Translations under genes and position numbers: made by a program
Source: Faecalicatena_A orotica
Lineage (GTDB): Bacteria > Bacillota > Clostridia > Lachnospirales > Lachnospiraceae
Reading direction: 5' to 3' (one strand)
Length of the DNA stretch: 64,000 bases
Assembly: GCF_040545875.1 (NCBI RefSeq)
Contig: NZ_JBEPMR010000005.1
The notes under the pieces: model-generated
Seen by the model: only the letters and a program-made list of their open reading frames with translations
What the model was told of the DNA's origin: nothing
Databases searched by the model: none
Part shown: in pieces, positions 35,537-44,705 of the stretch
How the letters are laid out: each line of letters starts with the position of its first letter
How positions within the stretch are numbered: position 1 is the stretch's first letter

Positions 35537-36451
35537 TTAATCCGCCTCCTTCCGCATGAACTCTCCTGCCCCGAGCCCTTTCACCTGAAATACGGTAAGC
35601 ACCAGTGCAAATAATAGTATAACGACTGACAGCGCGGATGCATATCCCATCTGCTGGTTTGTAAAGCCAGACTGGAAAATATAAGTCCCGGGCATCTCTG
35701 AGGCATGGTTGGGACCGCCCCCGGTCATGGTATAGATCAGGCCAAAGGTCTGGAGGGAACCAATTATGCCCAACATCAGAAGTGACTTATGCGTGGATGC
35801 CAGTGAAGGAAAATAGATGTATATAATTTCCTTCCATCTCGTCGCTCCATCTATTTTCGCTGCTTCTTTCATATCTTCAGAAATCTGCGACATTCCGGCC
35901 ACATACATGATCATGGACCACCCCGTCCATTCCCATATGTTGGCTATAATACATCCAAAAATTGCGGTACCCGGCATCCCCAGAATATTAACCTGTCCCC
36001 CAATTCCAAGGACCGACAGATAATGTGTAATAATACCCTGATACGGCTGCAGCATTTTCCCCCATACAATAGCTACCACGACTACCGACGTAACTACCGG
36101 AAGGAAGAATACTGTTCTGAATATCCCTCTCCCTTTTCTGAGCTGTTCTTCTATAATATATGCAAGAAAGAATCCGATACCTGCCTGAATCGGCACTGTC
36201 GTGATAATCCAGAAGAGAGAATTCCTCATTGTGGTCAAAAATACTTTATCCTGAAAAATTCTGATATAATTTTCCGTCCCGACAAAAGTCATATTTTTCA
36301 GGGTAGACCAGCTGAACAAACTGCTCCAGCCTACGAACCCTATCGGATATAAAATATAAAATAGGAAGAACAGGACAGATGGAAGAATGAACAAATATCC
36401 CGGGATATTATATTTTTTCTTCACTTTTGTCTTTGCTGCCTTGTTGCTCAT
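35537..36451 (-). CDS. Carbohydrate ABC transporter permease (MalF/MsmF type)
   Basis: A 304-residue CUT1 permease with six helices. The EAA loop is MKEAAKIDGATRWKEIIYIYFP. The N terminus carries about 15 basic cytoplasmic residues. GGAGG precedes the start. It lies between the binding-protein gene and the MalG-type permease. Confidence 0.9.
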   Translation of the reverse strand: MSNKAAKTKVKKKYNIPGYLFILPSVLFFLFYILYPIGFVGWSSLFSWSTLKNMTFVGTENYIRIFQDKVFLTTMRNSLFWIITTVPIQAGIGFFLAYIIEEQLRKGRGIFRTVFFLPVVTSVVVVAIVWGKMLQPYQGIITHYLSVLGIGGQVNILGMPGTAIFGCIIANIWEWTGWSMIMYVAGMSQISEDMKEAAKIDGATRWKEIIYIYFPSLASTHKSLLMLGIIGSLQTFGLIYTMTGGGPNHASEMPGTYIFQSGFTNQQMGYASALSVVILLFALVLTVFQVKGLGAGEFMRKEAD

Positions 36452-36508
36452 CTTTTCTCCTCCTTCCGGCCGAATTGCCGAAAATGTTCACGCCGTTGTG
36501 TTTAAATA

Positions 36509-36540
36509 GGGGAGAAGTCCATAACTATGGACAGCTCCCC
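36509..36540 (-). promoter_or_regulatory. Intercistronic stem-loop between binding-protein and permease genes
   Basis: GGGGAG/CTCCCC flank GTCCATA/TATGGAC to form a long stem just past the binding-protein stop. It lacks a strong T tract, though TATTT follows. Such stems typically protect or partly terminate the message so that binding protein is made in excess over permease. Confidence 0.6.
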
Positions 36541-36547
36541 CTGATTT

Positions 36548-37888
36548 TTATAATGCGTCCTGTGCATCCTGTACTGCCTGACATCCCTGTTCCGGTGTAA
36601 GTTCTCCTGAGCCGACACCTGCAAGTGCATTCTGCAGTGCAGTTTCAATAGTAGGCTCTCCAATTCTCTGATTCATCGCGCTGTTCAGGTCTTCTGAGAA
36701 GCTGTTATACTGCTCAACCAGATCTTTATTTAATTTATCATTCTTTGGCTCGATCCCCTTGAAAGCCGGAAGGTTGTTAACATCGTCCACACATGCCTGA
36801 ATACCGGCGCCTGCGCTGAATGATTTGAGTGCTTTCCATGCAGCATCAGAATTTTTACAATTCTTTGTGATACCATAGCCGAAATCAATTCCGCCTACCG
36901 GAGTTGCCGGATTTTTAGCTGTTCCTACAGCTGGCAGATAGAAGAATCCAAAATCCCAGTCTGCAATCGTTGTTGCAGGGTCTTCTGCCGTAAATTCCTG
37001 ACACCACCATGATCCAAGCGCCATCATAGCTGCTGAATCAGATACAAATGCAGGTGTCCCGTTTGTATTTGCATCCGCAGACATTGCACCCGTCTGGACA
37101 ATTCCGTCATCGAACAGGAGCTTGAAGTTGCTCATTGCCTCTACAATAGAAGGATCTGTCCATTTGATTTCACCTGCCTGGGCCTTATCAAACATTGTTG
37201 TATCTAATTGTGAGCAGAGCATTGTAAACATGTTGACACACTGCCATCCGTTTGCCCCGCCAAAGAACAGCGGTGCAACTCCATTGTCATTGAGTGTTTT
37301 GCAGACTGCCTTGAATTCATCATATGTTTTCGGAATATCAAGGTTATATTTCTTAAATACGTTCTTGTTGTAAACAATAGAAATTACCTGTGCCTCTACC
37401 GGGAGAATATAATTGCCTTCATCGCCGGACTTATTTCCCATCTGGATCTGGTCTGCAATCATCTCCGGATAATTATCTTTCCAGCTTTCACCCCATTCAT
37501 CCTGTGCATAAGAAGAATAATCCATAAGGTAATCTGCATATTGGGCGGTCAGGGACCCCGGCTGAAGGCCGATAATGTCCGGAAGATTGTCTGATGCCGC
37601 GGCTGCAGACAACGCTGACAGGTATTCCGGATCGTAGTTATAATATGTAAACTCAATTTCAATATCAGGATTTTCTTTTTCAAAAGCCTCAATCATTTTG
37701 TCACACGTACGTGTGATCGGAGACCATGACCACATCGTTAACTTTGTTTTTTCTGTCCCGCTGTCCTTGCTTTCGCTGCTTTTCGTATCGCCGCCCTTAC
37801 TGCTGCCGTCTGAAGAACTGCCGCATGCTGCCAGTCCTACAACCATTGTCAATGCTAACAATACACTTGCCACTTTTTTCAACTTCAT
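36548..37888 (-). CDS. Carbohydrate ABC transporter substrate-binding lipoprotein
   Basis: A 446-residue CUT1 binding protein. The lipoprotein signal ends with VGLAACGSSSD (lipobox LAAC), then a Ser/Lys-rich linker. The body has the family's IEIEFTYYNYDPEYLSALSAA region. The start at 37888 (MKLKKVAS) follows GGAGG at 8-9 nt. It lies between the aldolase and permease genes. The sugar is unknown. Confidence 0.9.
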   Translation of the reverse strand: MKLKKVASVLLALTMVVGLAACGSSSDGSSKGGDTKSSESKDSGTEKTKLTMWSWSPITRTCDKMIEAFEKENPDIEIEFTYYNYDPEYLSALSAAAASDNLPDIIGLQPGSLTAQYADYLMDYSSYAQDEWGESWKDNYPEMIADQIQMGNKSGDEGNYILPVEAQVISIVYNKNVFKKYNLDIPKTYDEFKAVCKTLNDNGVAPLFFGGANGWQCVNMFTMLCSQLDTTMFDKAQAGEIKWTDPSIVEAMSNFKLLFDDGIVQTGAMSADANTNGTPAFVSDSAAMMALGSWWCQEFTAEDPATTIADWDFGFFYLPAVGTAKNPATPVGGIDFGYGITKNCKNSDAAWKALKSFSAGAGIQACVDDVNNLPAFKGIEPKNDKLNKDLVEQYNSFSEDLNSAMNQRIGEPTIETALQNALAGVGSGELTPEQGCQAVQDAQDAL

Positions 37889-37967
37889 ACTTTTTTCCTC
37901 CATCTTTTTTACATGTTTCTGCGTTTCTATGCTTCTCTTCCGGCATTGGAAGTAGAATCCTTTCCTG

Positions 37968-38666
37968 TTACTTTACTCTCCCTGAACGGTTTTCTTTGTA
38001 AATATCAAAAAATCTTGCTATTTCATCGACATCCAGTGAAGCTTCCCCGCCAAGAATATATTTTGTAATCAGAATCTGCTCTGCTATAGACTCACATGCT
38101 TCCACAACATTCATAGCCTCCTCCACGGTCCTGCCTACTGCAAGGCTGCCATGATTACCCAGCAGTACGATTCTGTAGCCCTCTGCAAAATAAGGTTCTG
38201 CCATTGTCATAATGAACTTTGTGCCAGGAGCCCCGTATGGTGCACATGGAATCTTATGGAAGTTGCCCATCATCTCCGGCAGTGCCGTTGTCTCCACATC
38301 CAGTCCAGCCATAGAGAATGCAGTCAGTACTCTGGAATGGCTGTGTACTACACCTCCCACGTCCCAGCCATTTTCTTCACAAATTTCATAAGCCATACTG
38401 TGCATGATGATCTCTGATGTCTCTTTCATCCCAAAGATACGCTCCCCGTCCTGATTTACGACTGCAATCTTTTCCGGTGTCAGAAGCCCCTTATTCTGCC
38501 CTGTCGGGGTAATATAGATTTTGCCGTCCACCTTTGCCGAGATATTTCCCGCAAAAGAATTTACAAGGCCCTTATCGTCCATACGTTTGGCCACGGCCAG
38601 CACCTGCTGCACCACCTCCTCCGAAATTCCCAGTTCTTTCATTCTCTCTCTGTAAGTTCCACTCAT
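37968..38666 (-). CDS. Class II aldolase (FucA/RhaD/AraD fold)
   Basis: A 232-residue zinc aldolase/epimerase-fold protein. SFAGNISAKV and TPTGQNKG are the phosphate-binding loops, HSHSRVLTAF supplies two zinc His, and GNHGSLAVG a third. It would cleave a ketose-1-phosphate, or epimerise it, next to the FGGY kinase. L-fuculose-1-phosphate and L-rhamnulose-1-phosphate are typical substrates. No isomerase gene (fucI or rhaA) is nearby. Confidence 0.85.
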   Translation of the reverse strand: MSGTYRERMKELGISEEVVQQVLAVAKRMDDKGLVNSFAGNISAKVDGKIYITPTGQNKGLLTPEKIAVVNQDGERIFGMKETSEIIMHSMAYEICEENGWDVGGVVHSHSRVLTAFSMAGLDVETTALPEMMGNFHKIPCAPYGAPGTKFIMTMAEPYFAEGYRIVLLGNHGSLAVGRTVEEAMNVVEACESIAEQILITKYILGGEASLDVDEIARFFDIYKENRSGRVK

Positions 38667-38706
38667 CTTTCTCCTCCTTCATTTTGCATGCCCGCATTGA
38701 CATATA

Positions 38707-40191
38707 TTATTTGCAGATTCCTTTCTCTGTCATTCTCTGCAAATCTTCCTTCCACCGCGCCCTCTTTGCGGTATCAGGCTGGTATTCCCTCATTTTAAAC
38801 GAATTTCCGGACAATTGGCGGATCTCCCCGACAGTTGCCACTTCCCCTCTGGAGTACATCTGTGTCATGATGTTTCCGGCCAGTGTTGCATATGGCATCC
38901 CCCCATAAACAGGCACCCCCAGAGCATCGCTGATCATCTGCATCAGCACATAGTTCCGGCTTCCGCCATTGACTCCCGACACTTTCTCTACAGGAATCTC
39001 AAGCACATGCTTCATATATTCAACACAGTACATCACTTTCAGTGCAATACTTTCCAGTATACAGCGTACAAATTCTGCATCCGTCTGTAAGGTCTGCTGC
39101 CCGGTCCTCATAAGAAAGCTGTTGATTTTCTCTTTTGCGTTTCCGCCCGCATTATTTAGTTCTGTATCATCGGCATCGACATAAACCCGCTTTGATTCAC
39201 AGGAAAGTGCCATCTCCATGACTGTCTCATACCCATAATCGTGCCCCTCGGTTTTCCATGTTCTTCTCAGTTCATTTAAAAGCCAGAATGCTGCAAAATC
39301 TCGGTACAGAATCTTACGGTCTTCGATAACTCCCGCATTTTTAAATCCACCTTCATATACCTTGTCACTGACCATGCTGTGGGAAAGCTCGATTCCCATA
39401 TTAATATTGGTACCGATACTTAAGTACACCTGATTCACACCGAATCCGGGGATTCCGACTACCGCCGATGCCGTGTCATGTCCGGGCACTGCAATGACCA
39501 TTGTCTCTGCCGTCCTCGTAACCGCGGCGATTTCCGGGAGAACCCTGCCTTTTATACTCCCCGTATCAACAATGTCTGTCAGCATTCTGTCCGGTATCCC
39601 CAGATACCGGAATACATCCCCCGCCCAGTCATCCTGTTCCGGCTTCATCAGTCCCGATGTTCCTGCAATGGAACGCTCAGTTGACACCTCTCCACAGAGG
39701 AAATATCCAAGCAGGTCCGGCAGAAAAAGCATCTTATCCGCCAGTTCTATGATCCGGTCTCCGTGCTCTATGTATGAATAAAGCTGCGGCAGTGTATAAG
39801 AACGGTTGGGCTGGCATCCAGTGAGTTCAAACAACTTTTTCTTAGGAAGCACTTCCCATGACTTCTCAAGGGACTGTTCCGTCCGCATATCCCGGTAATG
39901 ATAAACAGGCTCCAGAAGCCGTCCCCTTTTATCCAGAAATCCATAGCTCGCCCCCCACGTATCAATACCGACCGAGACCGCCCCCTGTTCTTTGGAGTAA
40001 TAATCAATTCCTTTTAATATGCTTTTATAGAGATCAAACAAATCCCAGTACAGATTGCGGTTCAGTGACAGCGGCTGGTTTGGGAAATCAAAATAATCTC
40101 CAATTTCAAGATGTTCTCCATTGAAAGATCCCCGGGCCATCTTTCCGCCGCTGGCTCCCAGGTCTGCCGCAATAGATATCTGCTTTTTCAT
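38707..40191 (-). CDS. FGGY-family sugar kinase, rhamnulokinase-like
   Basis: A 494-residue FGGY kinase. AADLGASGGKMARG is the RhaB-style N-terminal phosphate loop, GIDTWGASYG contains the catalytic Asp region, and NGGSRNYVLMQ is the C-terminal motif. It most resembles rhamnulokinases. It is the first gene in the sugar operon, followed by the aldolase. Its product would be a ketose-1-phosphate. The start has GGAGGG at 5-nt spacing. Confidence 0.88.
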   Translation of the reverse strand: MKKQISIAADLGASGGKMARGSFNGEHLEIGDYFDFPNQPLSLNRNLYWDLFDLYKSILKGIDYYSKEQGAVSVGIDTWGASYGFLDKRGRLLEPVYHYRDMRTEQSLEKSWEVLPKKKLFELTGCQPNRSYTLPQLYSYIEHGDRIIELADKMLFLPDLLGYFLCGEVSTERSIAGTSGLMKPEQDDWAGDVFRYLGIPDRMLTDIVDTGSIKGRVLPEIAAVTRTAETMVIAVPGHDTASAVVGIPGFGVNQVYLSIGTNINMGIELSHSMVSDKVYEGGFKNAGVIEDRKILYRDFAAFWLLNELRRTWKTEGHDYGYETVMEMALSCESKRVYVDADDTELNNAGGNAKEKINSFLMRTGQQTLQTDAEFVRCILESIALKVMYCVEYMKHVLEIPVEKVSGVNGGSRNYVLMQMISDALGVPVYGGMPYATLAGNIMTQMYSRGEVATVGEIRQLSGNSFKMREYQPDTAKRARWKEDLQRMTEKGICK

Positions 40192-40309
40192 TGGCTCCCT
40201 CCTGTTTATTATTTCTTTTTCGATAATATTATTCTATCTATTATCAACTTATATGTCAATATACAAATTTTATTTTTGATATTTTTAGTATTTTTGTCTA
40301 ATATTTTTA

Positions 40310-40338
40310 TTGTTTTCGATACAATAACGTGTTAGAAT
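40310..40338 (+). promoter_or_regulatory. Promoter of the plus-strand aldolase gene in the AT-rich divergent region
   Basis: TTGTTT is followed after 17 nt by TAGAAT, about 42 nt upstream of the aldolase start. The intergenic region is very AT-rich. Nearby repeats of the form ATATTTTTA could be ROK-repressor targets, but no firm operator is assigned. Confidence 0.55.
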
Positions 40339-40379
40339 CTTATTAATTTCTAAAAAATACACAAATGGAGGAAAAGCAA

Positions 40380-41228
40380 ATGAGTTTAGTACCTTTTCAA
40401 AAAATGCTCAATGAGGCCAGAAAATATCATTATGCCGTACCAGCTTTTAACGTCGCAGACATGGAAACCATTCAGGCCATTACACGAGCCGCAGAGATGG
40501 AAGGCTCCCCTTTAATCATCCAGTTGTACCATGCGGATCTGGAATTCGCCGGTGCTGACTTCATGACATCCCTTGCCAGAACTGCTTCGGAACACTGCAC
40601 TGTTCCGGTCAGCATCAGTCTGGACCACGGGCAAAGCTATGAACAGGCAGTCAGCTGTATTGAACAGGGTTTTACGGGTGTTATGATTGATTTATCGAAG
40701 AATGATTTCTATGAGAACGTAGAGGATACAAAGAAAGTCGTGGAATATGCACATGCAAAAAATGTTTCGGTCGAGGCAGAATTGGGTACCATTTTTGATG
40801 CGGATGCTCCGCTGGAAATTAGAAATTCCGGTATGACCGATCCCGAAAAGGCAATCGAGTTCGTTCGTCTTACCGGTGTAGATGCACTCGCCGTCTCTAT
40901 TGGCACTGCACACGGAGTCTATTCATCCACCCCGGTCATTGATTTTGAGCGGGCCGGACAAATCTTCCGGACCCTGCCCTGTCCCGCAGTTGTACACGGG
41001 GCCTCCTGCACACCGGATGAGGATATACTTAAGCTTTGCAGTCTGGGCGTATCCAAGATTAACGTCGGGACGGATTTGAATCATGCTTTTAACAGGGGAA
41101 TCCTGCGCGGTTTTAAAATATACGGGGAAAATGCAGCGATCCGTGAATACATGGAAGAAGGGCGGAATGAGGTGATAAAGACAGCCCGGCAGAAAATACA
41201 ACTGTTCCGGACTTACGCAGAACAATGA
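40380..41228 (+). CDS. Class II fructose/tagatose-bisphosphate-type aldolase
   Basis: A 282-residue zinc aldolase. SLDHGQSYE carries the catalytic Asp and zinc His, VEAELGTIF follows, then GTAHGVYS and VHGASCTPDE. It is divergent from the sugar kinase operon and probably co-regulated. It differs from the gatY protein at 21825 (for example lacking its GKVGGKEDD insert), so it likely acts on another phosphoketose. The ATG at 40380 has GGAGG 8 nt upstream; an earlier ATG overlaps that site. Confidence 0.87.
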   Translation: MSLVPFQKMLNEARKYHYAVPAFNVADMETIQAITRAAEMEGSPLIIQLYHADLEFAGADFMTSLARTASEHCTVPVSISLDHGQSYEQAVSCIEQGFTGVMIDLSKNDFYENVEDTKKVVEYAHAKNVSVEAELGTIFDADAPLEIRNSGMTDPEKAIEFVRLTGVDALAVSIGTAHGVYSSTPVIDFERAGQIFRTLPCPAVVHGASCTPDEDILKLCSLGVSKINVGTDLNHAFNRGILRGFKIYGENAAIREYMEEGRNEVIKTARQKIQLFRTYAEQ

Positions 41229-41241
41229 TGAATACATTATT

Positions 41242-41310
41242 AAGTTTCACGATTCAGACTACTTTCCTTATTCAGGAATATAAAACCGGATCGTGAAACT
41301 TGTCTTTTTT
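41242..41310 (+). terminator. Terminator of the plus-strand aldolase gene
   Basis: A perfect 12-bp stem AAGTTTCACGAT / ATCGTGAAACTT (41242-41253 with 41290-41301) has a 36-nt loop. TTTTTT follows at 41305-41310, the plus-strand direction. Confidence 0.7.
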
Positions 41311-41804
41311 CAATGTAAAAATATACCCGCTATATAGACAATGGCCCAGATGCCAAGCCCTGTCAGGCTGACCTTGATATACCGCATATACACCCGGTTC
41401 AGCCTCTTCAGTGCCCGCTCATTCCTTGCCTTTGTGTTATCATCCTGTGGTAATTTTTCGCTCTCTCCCTTCCGTTTCCAGAACATTTTCCGGTTCTGGT
41501 TCATCCCCAGTTCGCTTAAGGACACGAGTATAATAGAAAAAAACATCCATCCCCAGAATCCGGTCACGGATATATTATAAATCAGATGCGCAACTCCAAG
41601 ATGGGCATCATAACGGGCAAATGCATTGATATCTACCAGAAGCATTGCCAGCATTAAAATCAGCATAAGCCAGAAAATGATTCTGGTCAATGCCGGAAGC
41701 ACCGGCTGTTCATAGGTCTTAATAATAGAATTCTCCTTTTTTACAACCGCATTGGAACGGGTAACCTCTGTTGTGTCTTCTGTTTCCTTATAGCTTCCGA
41801 ACAT
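41310..41804 (-). CDS. Hypothetical membrane protein, last gene of the long operon
   Basis: A 164-residue protein with three hydrophobic segments (about 38-60, 75-98 and 145-163) and charged ends. No family is recognised. It lies 66 nt downstream of the aromatic-exporter-like gene in the same direction, with GAGGTGAGGG before the ATG. Confidence 0.65.
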   Translation of the reverse strand: MFGSYKETEDTTEVTRSNAVVKKENSIIKTYEQPVLPALTRIIFWLMLILMLAMLLVDINAFARYDAHLGVAHLIYNISVTGFWGWMFFSIILVSLSELGMNQNRKMFWKRKGESEKLPQDDNTKARNERALKRLNRVYMRYIKVSLTGLGIWAIVYIAGIFLH

Positions 41805-41870
41805 TTTCCCTCACCTCTTTTCCGAAATGTTTTACCTTATGATATATTTTACTTCATTCTTACCCACGCT

Positions 41871-42407
41871 TCAACTGTCTGCTGTTTTATTACGCCCTGT
41901 TTTTTGAAACGAACACCAGACAGCAGTAAGAATGAGTGCTACCAATGCCCCCGCCAGTGTTCCGATGAAACGGTTTACCGCATAGAATATGCGCCCGTTC
42001 CCTTCCGCCAGCAGTACTACCAGACAGAATGTAATCGCACTGACCCGGTCAGTTACAGGAGGCATATGGATCATCCTGCAAATAAACAGATTCAGCACAA
42101 TTCCGAGCCCGCAAAGCAGGAAAAACACAAACTCTATCTGTATGACATTATCTATCAGGACTACGGCTATGCCTGCCGCCCCGCCGCAGATTACTCCCTT
42201 CATACGGGTCAGCCCCGATTTCAGGGTTCCCTGATTGATTTCCTGGGTACACATAACAACAGCGGTACACGCCGCCAGACGCTGTATCTGCGGCAGAAAC
42301 CAGGAAATAAAAAGACATATGATAATCCCCACACCTATCCGAATCTCCTGATTTCCAATTCTAATCTTTGATTTTTCCCTGTCAGCGGCTTTTATACTTC
42401 CATCCAT
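41871..42407 (-). CDS. FUSC/aromatic acid exporter-like membrane protein
   Basis: A 178-residue protein with five or six hydrophobic helices of the ArAE/FUSC type (AACTAVVMCTQE near residue 46, RFIGTLAGALVALI near the C terminus, the typical GxxxGxxxG helix). The family includes exporters of aromatic carboxylic acids. It lies 12 nt after a MATE gene in a possible aromatic-substrate operon. The soluble domain of longer family members is absent. Confidence 0.75.
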   Translation of the reverse strand: MDGSIKAADREKSKIRIGNQEIRIGVGIIICLFISWFLPQIQRLAACTAVVMCTQEINQGTLKSGLTRMKGVICGGAAGIAVVLIDNVIQIEFVFFLLCGLGIVLNLFICRMIHMPPVTDRVSAITFCLVVLLAEGNGRIFYAVNRFIGTLAGALVALILTAVWCSFQKTGRNKTADS

Positions 42408-42419
42408 ATCCTTGCTCCT

Positions 42420-43793
42420 CTATACTGCATTAATTTTCTTAATCCATTTCTTACTCCTGAGACGCGAGATACACCAGACCGTTTTCAGGGGATTCTCCAT
42501 CTTCAGACATACGTAGACCCAGAACGGGGGCATATTGAGTACCAGTCCCGCTATAAACCCTAACGGTATGGACACAATCCATAAGAAAATATTATCTGCC
42601 ACCATCAGTGCTTTTGTGTCACCGCCTCCACGCAGCGCACCTTTCGTCAGAATATGGTTTGCAGAAAGAAAAATCACCATCAGGCTCATTGCCCATAACA
42701 ACTGCCTCGTAATATCCGCAGTCTCCTCTGTTAAATGGTATATCTGGATCACCGGCTCCTTTATAATCAGCAGAATTACTGCCGATGCCAGCCCAAGAAC
42801 AATTCCGATCCCTAAAAATGCCCAGCCCTGACGTTCTACATTTTCCACTTCGCCGCGTCCCAGAGTGTTGCCGGTGACAACTGCACTCCCCTGGGATACT
42901 CCCTGTATGAAGATATTGCATAAACGGTCCACTACCGCGGTGATTGCATTGGCAGCCACAAATGCCGCGCCCATGCGCCCGATGATCATCATGACTACGT
43001 TATTGCCAAGGGCCAGTACAACATCACTGACCAGCACCGGGAACCCGATCCTGATATATTCCGGAAACAGGTCCCCCGCCTTCATAAACAAGTCCCTGAC
43101 CCGGAATCTCAGTACATCCTCCACCACAAATAAATAGCCGCAAATCATTACAAATTCAAAAATCCTTACCAAGAGCGTACTCAATGCCGCCCCTCCGATT
43201 CCCATTGCAGGGATTCCCAGTTTTCCGAACATCAGGATATAGTTTCCCGCTATGTTGATTAAAAACGACAGGACAGAGACAATCAAGGGAATCTTCACCT
43301 TCTTCATGCTGCGCAGAATAATGGTCGTCGTTAAGGACATGCCGTAAAAGAGATAACTCCACGTACAGAATTTCAGATACTGGACTCCATATGCAATCAC
43401 ATCTTCCTCCCCTGTATACATATGCATAATCTGGTTCGGAATCAGCAGTGTCGTTGCAGTAAAAAATAACACCATCAAAAGACAGCACCTGAACATTATC
43501 GCAATGGTTTTCTTAAGGGACCGAAATTCCTTCATGCCCCAATACCGGGAGGCGAGCACGGATGCCCCCATGCTCAGCCCCATGCAAAAGCTGTGGAACA
43601 TATTCAAATATTGTGTAGCCAGTGCAGATGCAGACAGCTGCCGCTCCCCCAGCATCCCGATCATCAGAGTGTCGGCTATATTGACGCCTATCGTGATCAG
43701 CCCCTGTAAAGCCACCGGGATTGCAATGACTGCCACTTCTTTATAAAACATCTTGTCCGGGTAAATCAAAACGCCTAATCTGTCTTTTTTCAC
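42420..43793 (-). CDS. MATE-family efflux protein
   Basis: A 457-residue MATE transporter with about 12 helices, including the AIPVALQGLITIGVNIADTLMIG start (key features: Pro and conserved D-T-L-M-I-G) and GGGDTKALM in the second half. The start is GTG at 43793 with GGAG 9 nt upstream. Being inside the operon, it may export a product or toxic intermediate of the enzymes. Confidence 0.87.
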   Translation of the reverse strand: MKKDRLGVLIYPDKMFYKEVAVIAIPVALQGLITIGVNIADTLMIGMLGERQLSASALATQYLNMFHSFCMGLSMGASVLASRYWGMKEFRSLKKTIAIMFRCCLLMVLFFTATTLLIPNQIMHMYTGEEDVIAYGVQYLKFCTWSYLFYGMSLTTTIILRSMKKVKIPLIVSVLSFLINIAGNYILMFGKLGIPAMGIGGAALSTLLVRIFEFVMICGYLFVVEDVLRFRVRDLFMKAGDLFPEYIRIGFPVLVSDVVLALGNNVVMMIIGRMGAAFVAANAITAVVDRLCNIFIQGVSQGSAVVTGNTLGRGEVENVERQGWAFLGIGIVLGLASAVILLIIKEPVIQIYHLTEETADITRQLLWAMSLMVIFLSANHILTKGALRGGGDTKALMVADNIFLWIVSIPLGFIAGLVLNMPPFWVYVCLKMENPLKTVWCISRLRSKKWIKKINAV

Positions 43794-43820
43794 ATTTGCA
43801 CGCTCCGTTCAGGGGAGATA

Positions 43821-44660
43821 TCAGTCTGCATCATCCGGCTGGTTATGATACTCCTCATATAAGTCATTAATAAAGTCCAGAAGATGATGCCATTCAAGCA
43901 GAGTATGGTATGCCACCTTGCGCAGATATGCTTCATCACATTTCGTGCGTGTTTCACGGATCAGTTCTCCCCCCTTTGCAGGACGCCATCCAATCCATTC
44001 TACGGACCTTCTCTCAAATCCCCCTTCCGGGCACGGACGAATCTGTCCGAGTGTCAGATGTGCTCCCGGCTCGTCGAAGGACTCCCAGTCTGAGGTTTCA
44101 TTTACATTGCAGCCGGAGGCCTTTATCTCTTCGATCCGCTCATCTGTCAGCCCGAATTCCCTCAGGTTAAAGGAATGCCTGATCGTATCATACTGCCTGT
44201 CACCTTCCCCGAGATCAAGGCTTTCTGTCGTATGAATGCCATCGGTTTTGTCTGTCCAGTTTACAAAATAGTGGTCCCAGTGGTCTGCCGGATTCCAGAT
44301 TTTATATCTCAGGTTCCCATGTCCTAAAACCATGCTCTTAGAATGGATATTAAGCCAGTTCAGGTACCAGAATATCTTTTTCATCTCAACAGATTCCGGT
44401 ATCTTCATATAAGTACAGATATACCCGCTCCCATCCGGCAGCATGCAGTATCCGTTTTCCACCTTTTCATACTCCCCGCACGGCTTGAGCCAGTCCAGAA
44501 AGCACTCTGGCTTCACCGCATCTTCCACATCCATAGGAGGCCCGAAAATCTGTTTCTTTAAATCCTCCGGCAAATCCTTCATCGGGTAATCATAATAATA
44601 TTTTGCCAGCGGCATTGCTTTTTCCTCCGGAAATAATTCCGGTAATTTTGAATAACTCAT
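43821..44660 (-). CDS. PhlG-family (diacetylphloroglucinol/phloretin hydrolase-like) C-C hydrolase
   Basis: A 279-residue protein. It resembles the DAPG hydrolase (PhlG) family in its early LAKYYYDYPMKDLP segment and its zinc-ligand pattern. His127 (NPADHW), acidic candidates near Glu146, and C-terminal His252-x-x-x-Glu256 (YHTLLEW) match the arrangement of PhlG's His129, Glu160, His270 and Glu274. The family cleaves an acyl group from acylphloroglucinols; phloretin hydrolase of gut bacteria is related. The start at 44660 follows AAGGA, and an upstream TTG is less likely. Neighbours are a lactonase-fold gene and a MATE gene. The true substrate is unknown. Confidence 0.7.
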   Translation of the reverse strand: MSYSKLPELFPEEKAMPLAKYYYDYPMKDLPEDLKKQIFGPPMDVEDAVKPECFLDWLKPCGEYEKVENGYCMLPDGSGYICTYMKIPESVEMKKIFWYLNWLNIHSKSMVLGHGNLRYKIWNPADHWDHYFVNWTDKTDGIHTTESLDLGEGDRQYDTIRHSFNLREFGLTDERIEEIKASGCNVNETSDWESFDEPGAHLTLGQIRPCPEGGFERRSVEWIGWRPAKGGELIRETRTKCDEAYLRKVAYHTLLEWHHLLDFINDLYEEYHNQPDDAD

Positions 44661-44705
44661 GTTCAATTCCTTCTTTCTTTTACACTATTTTTAGTTTCTT
44701 AATTG

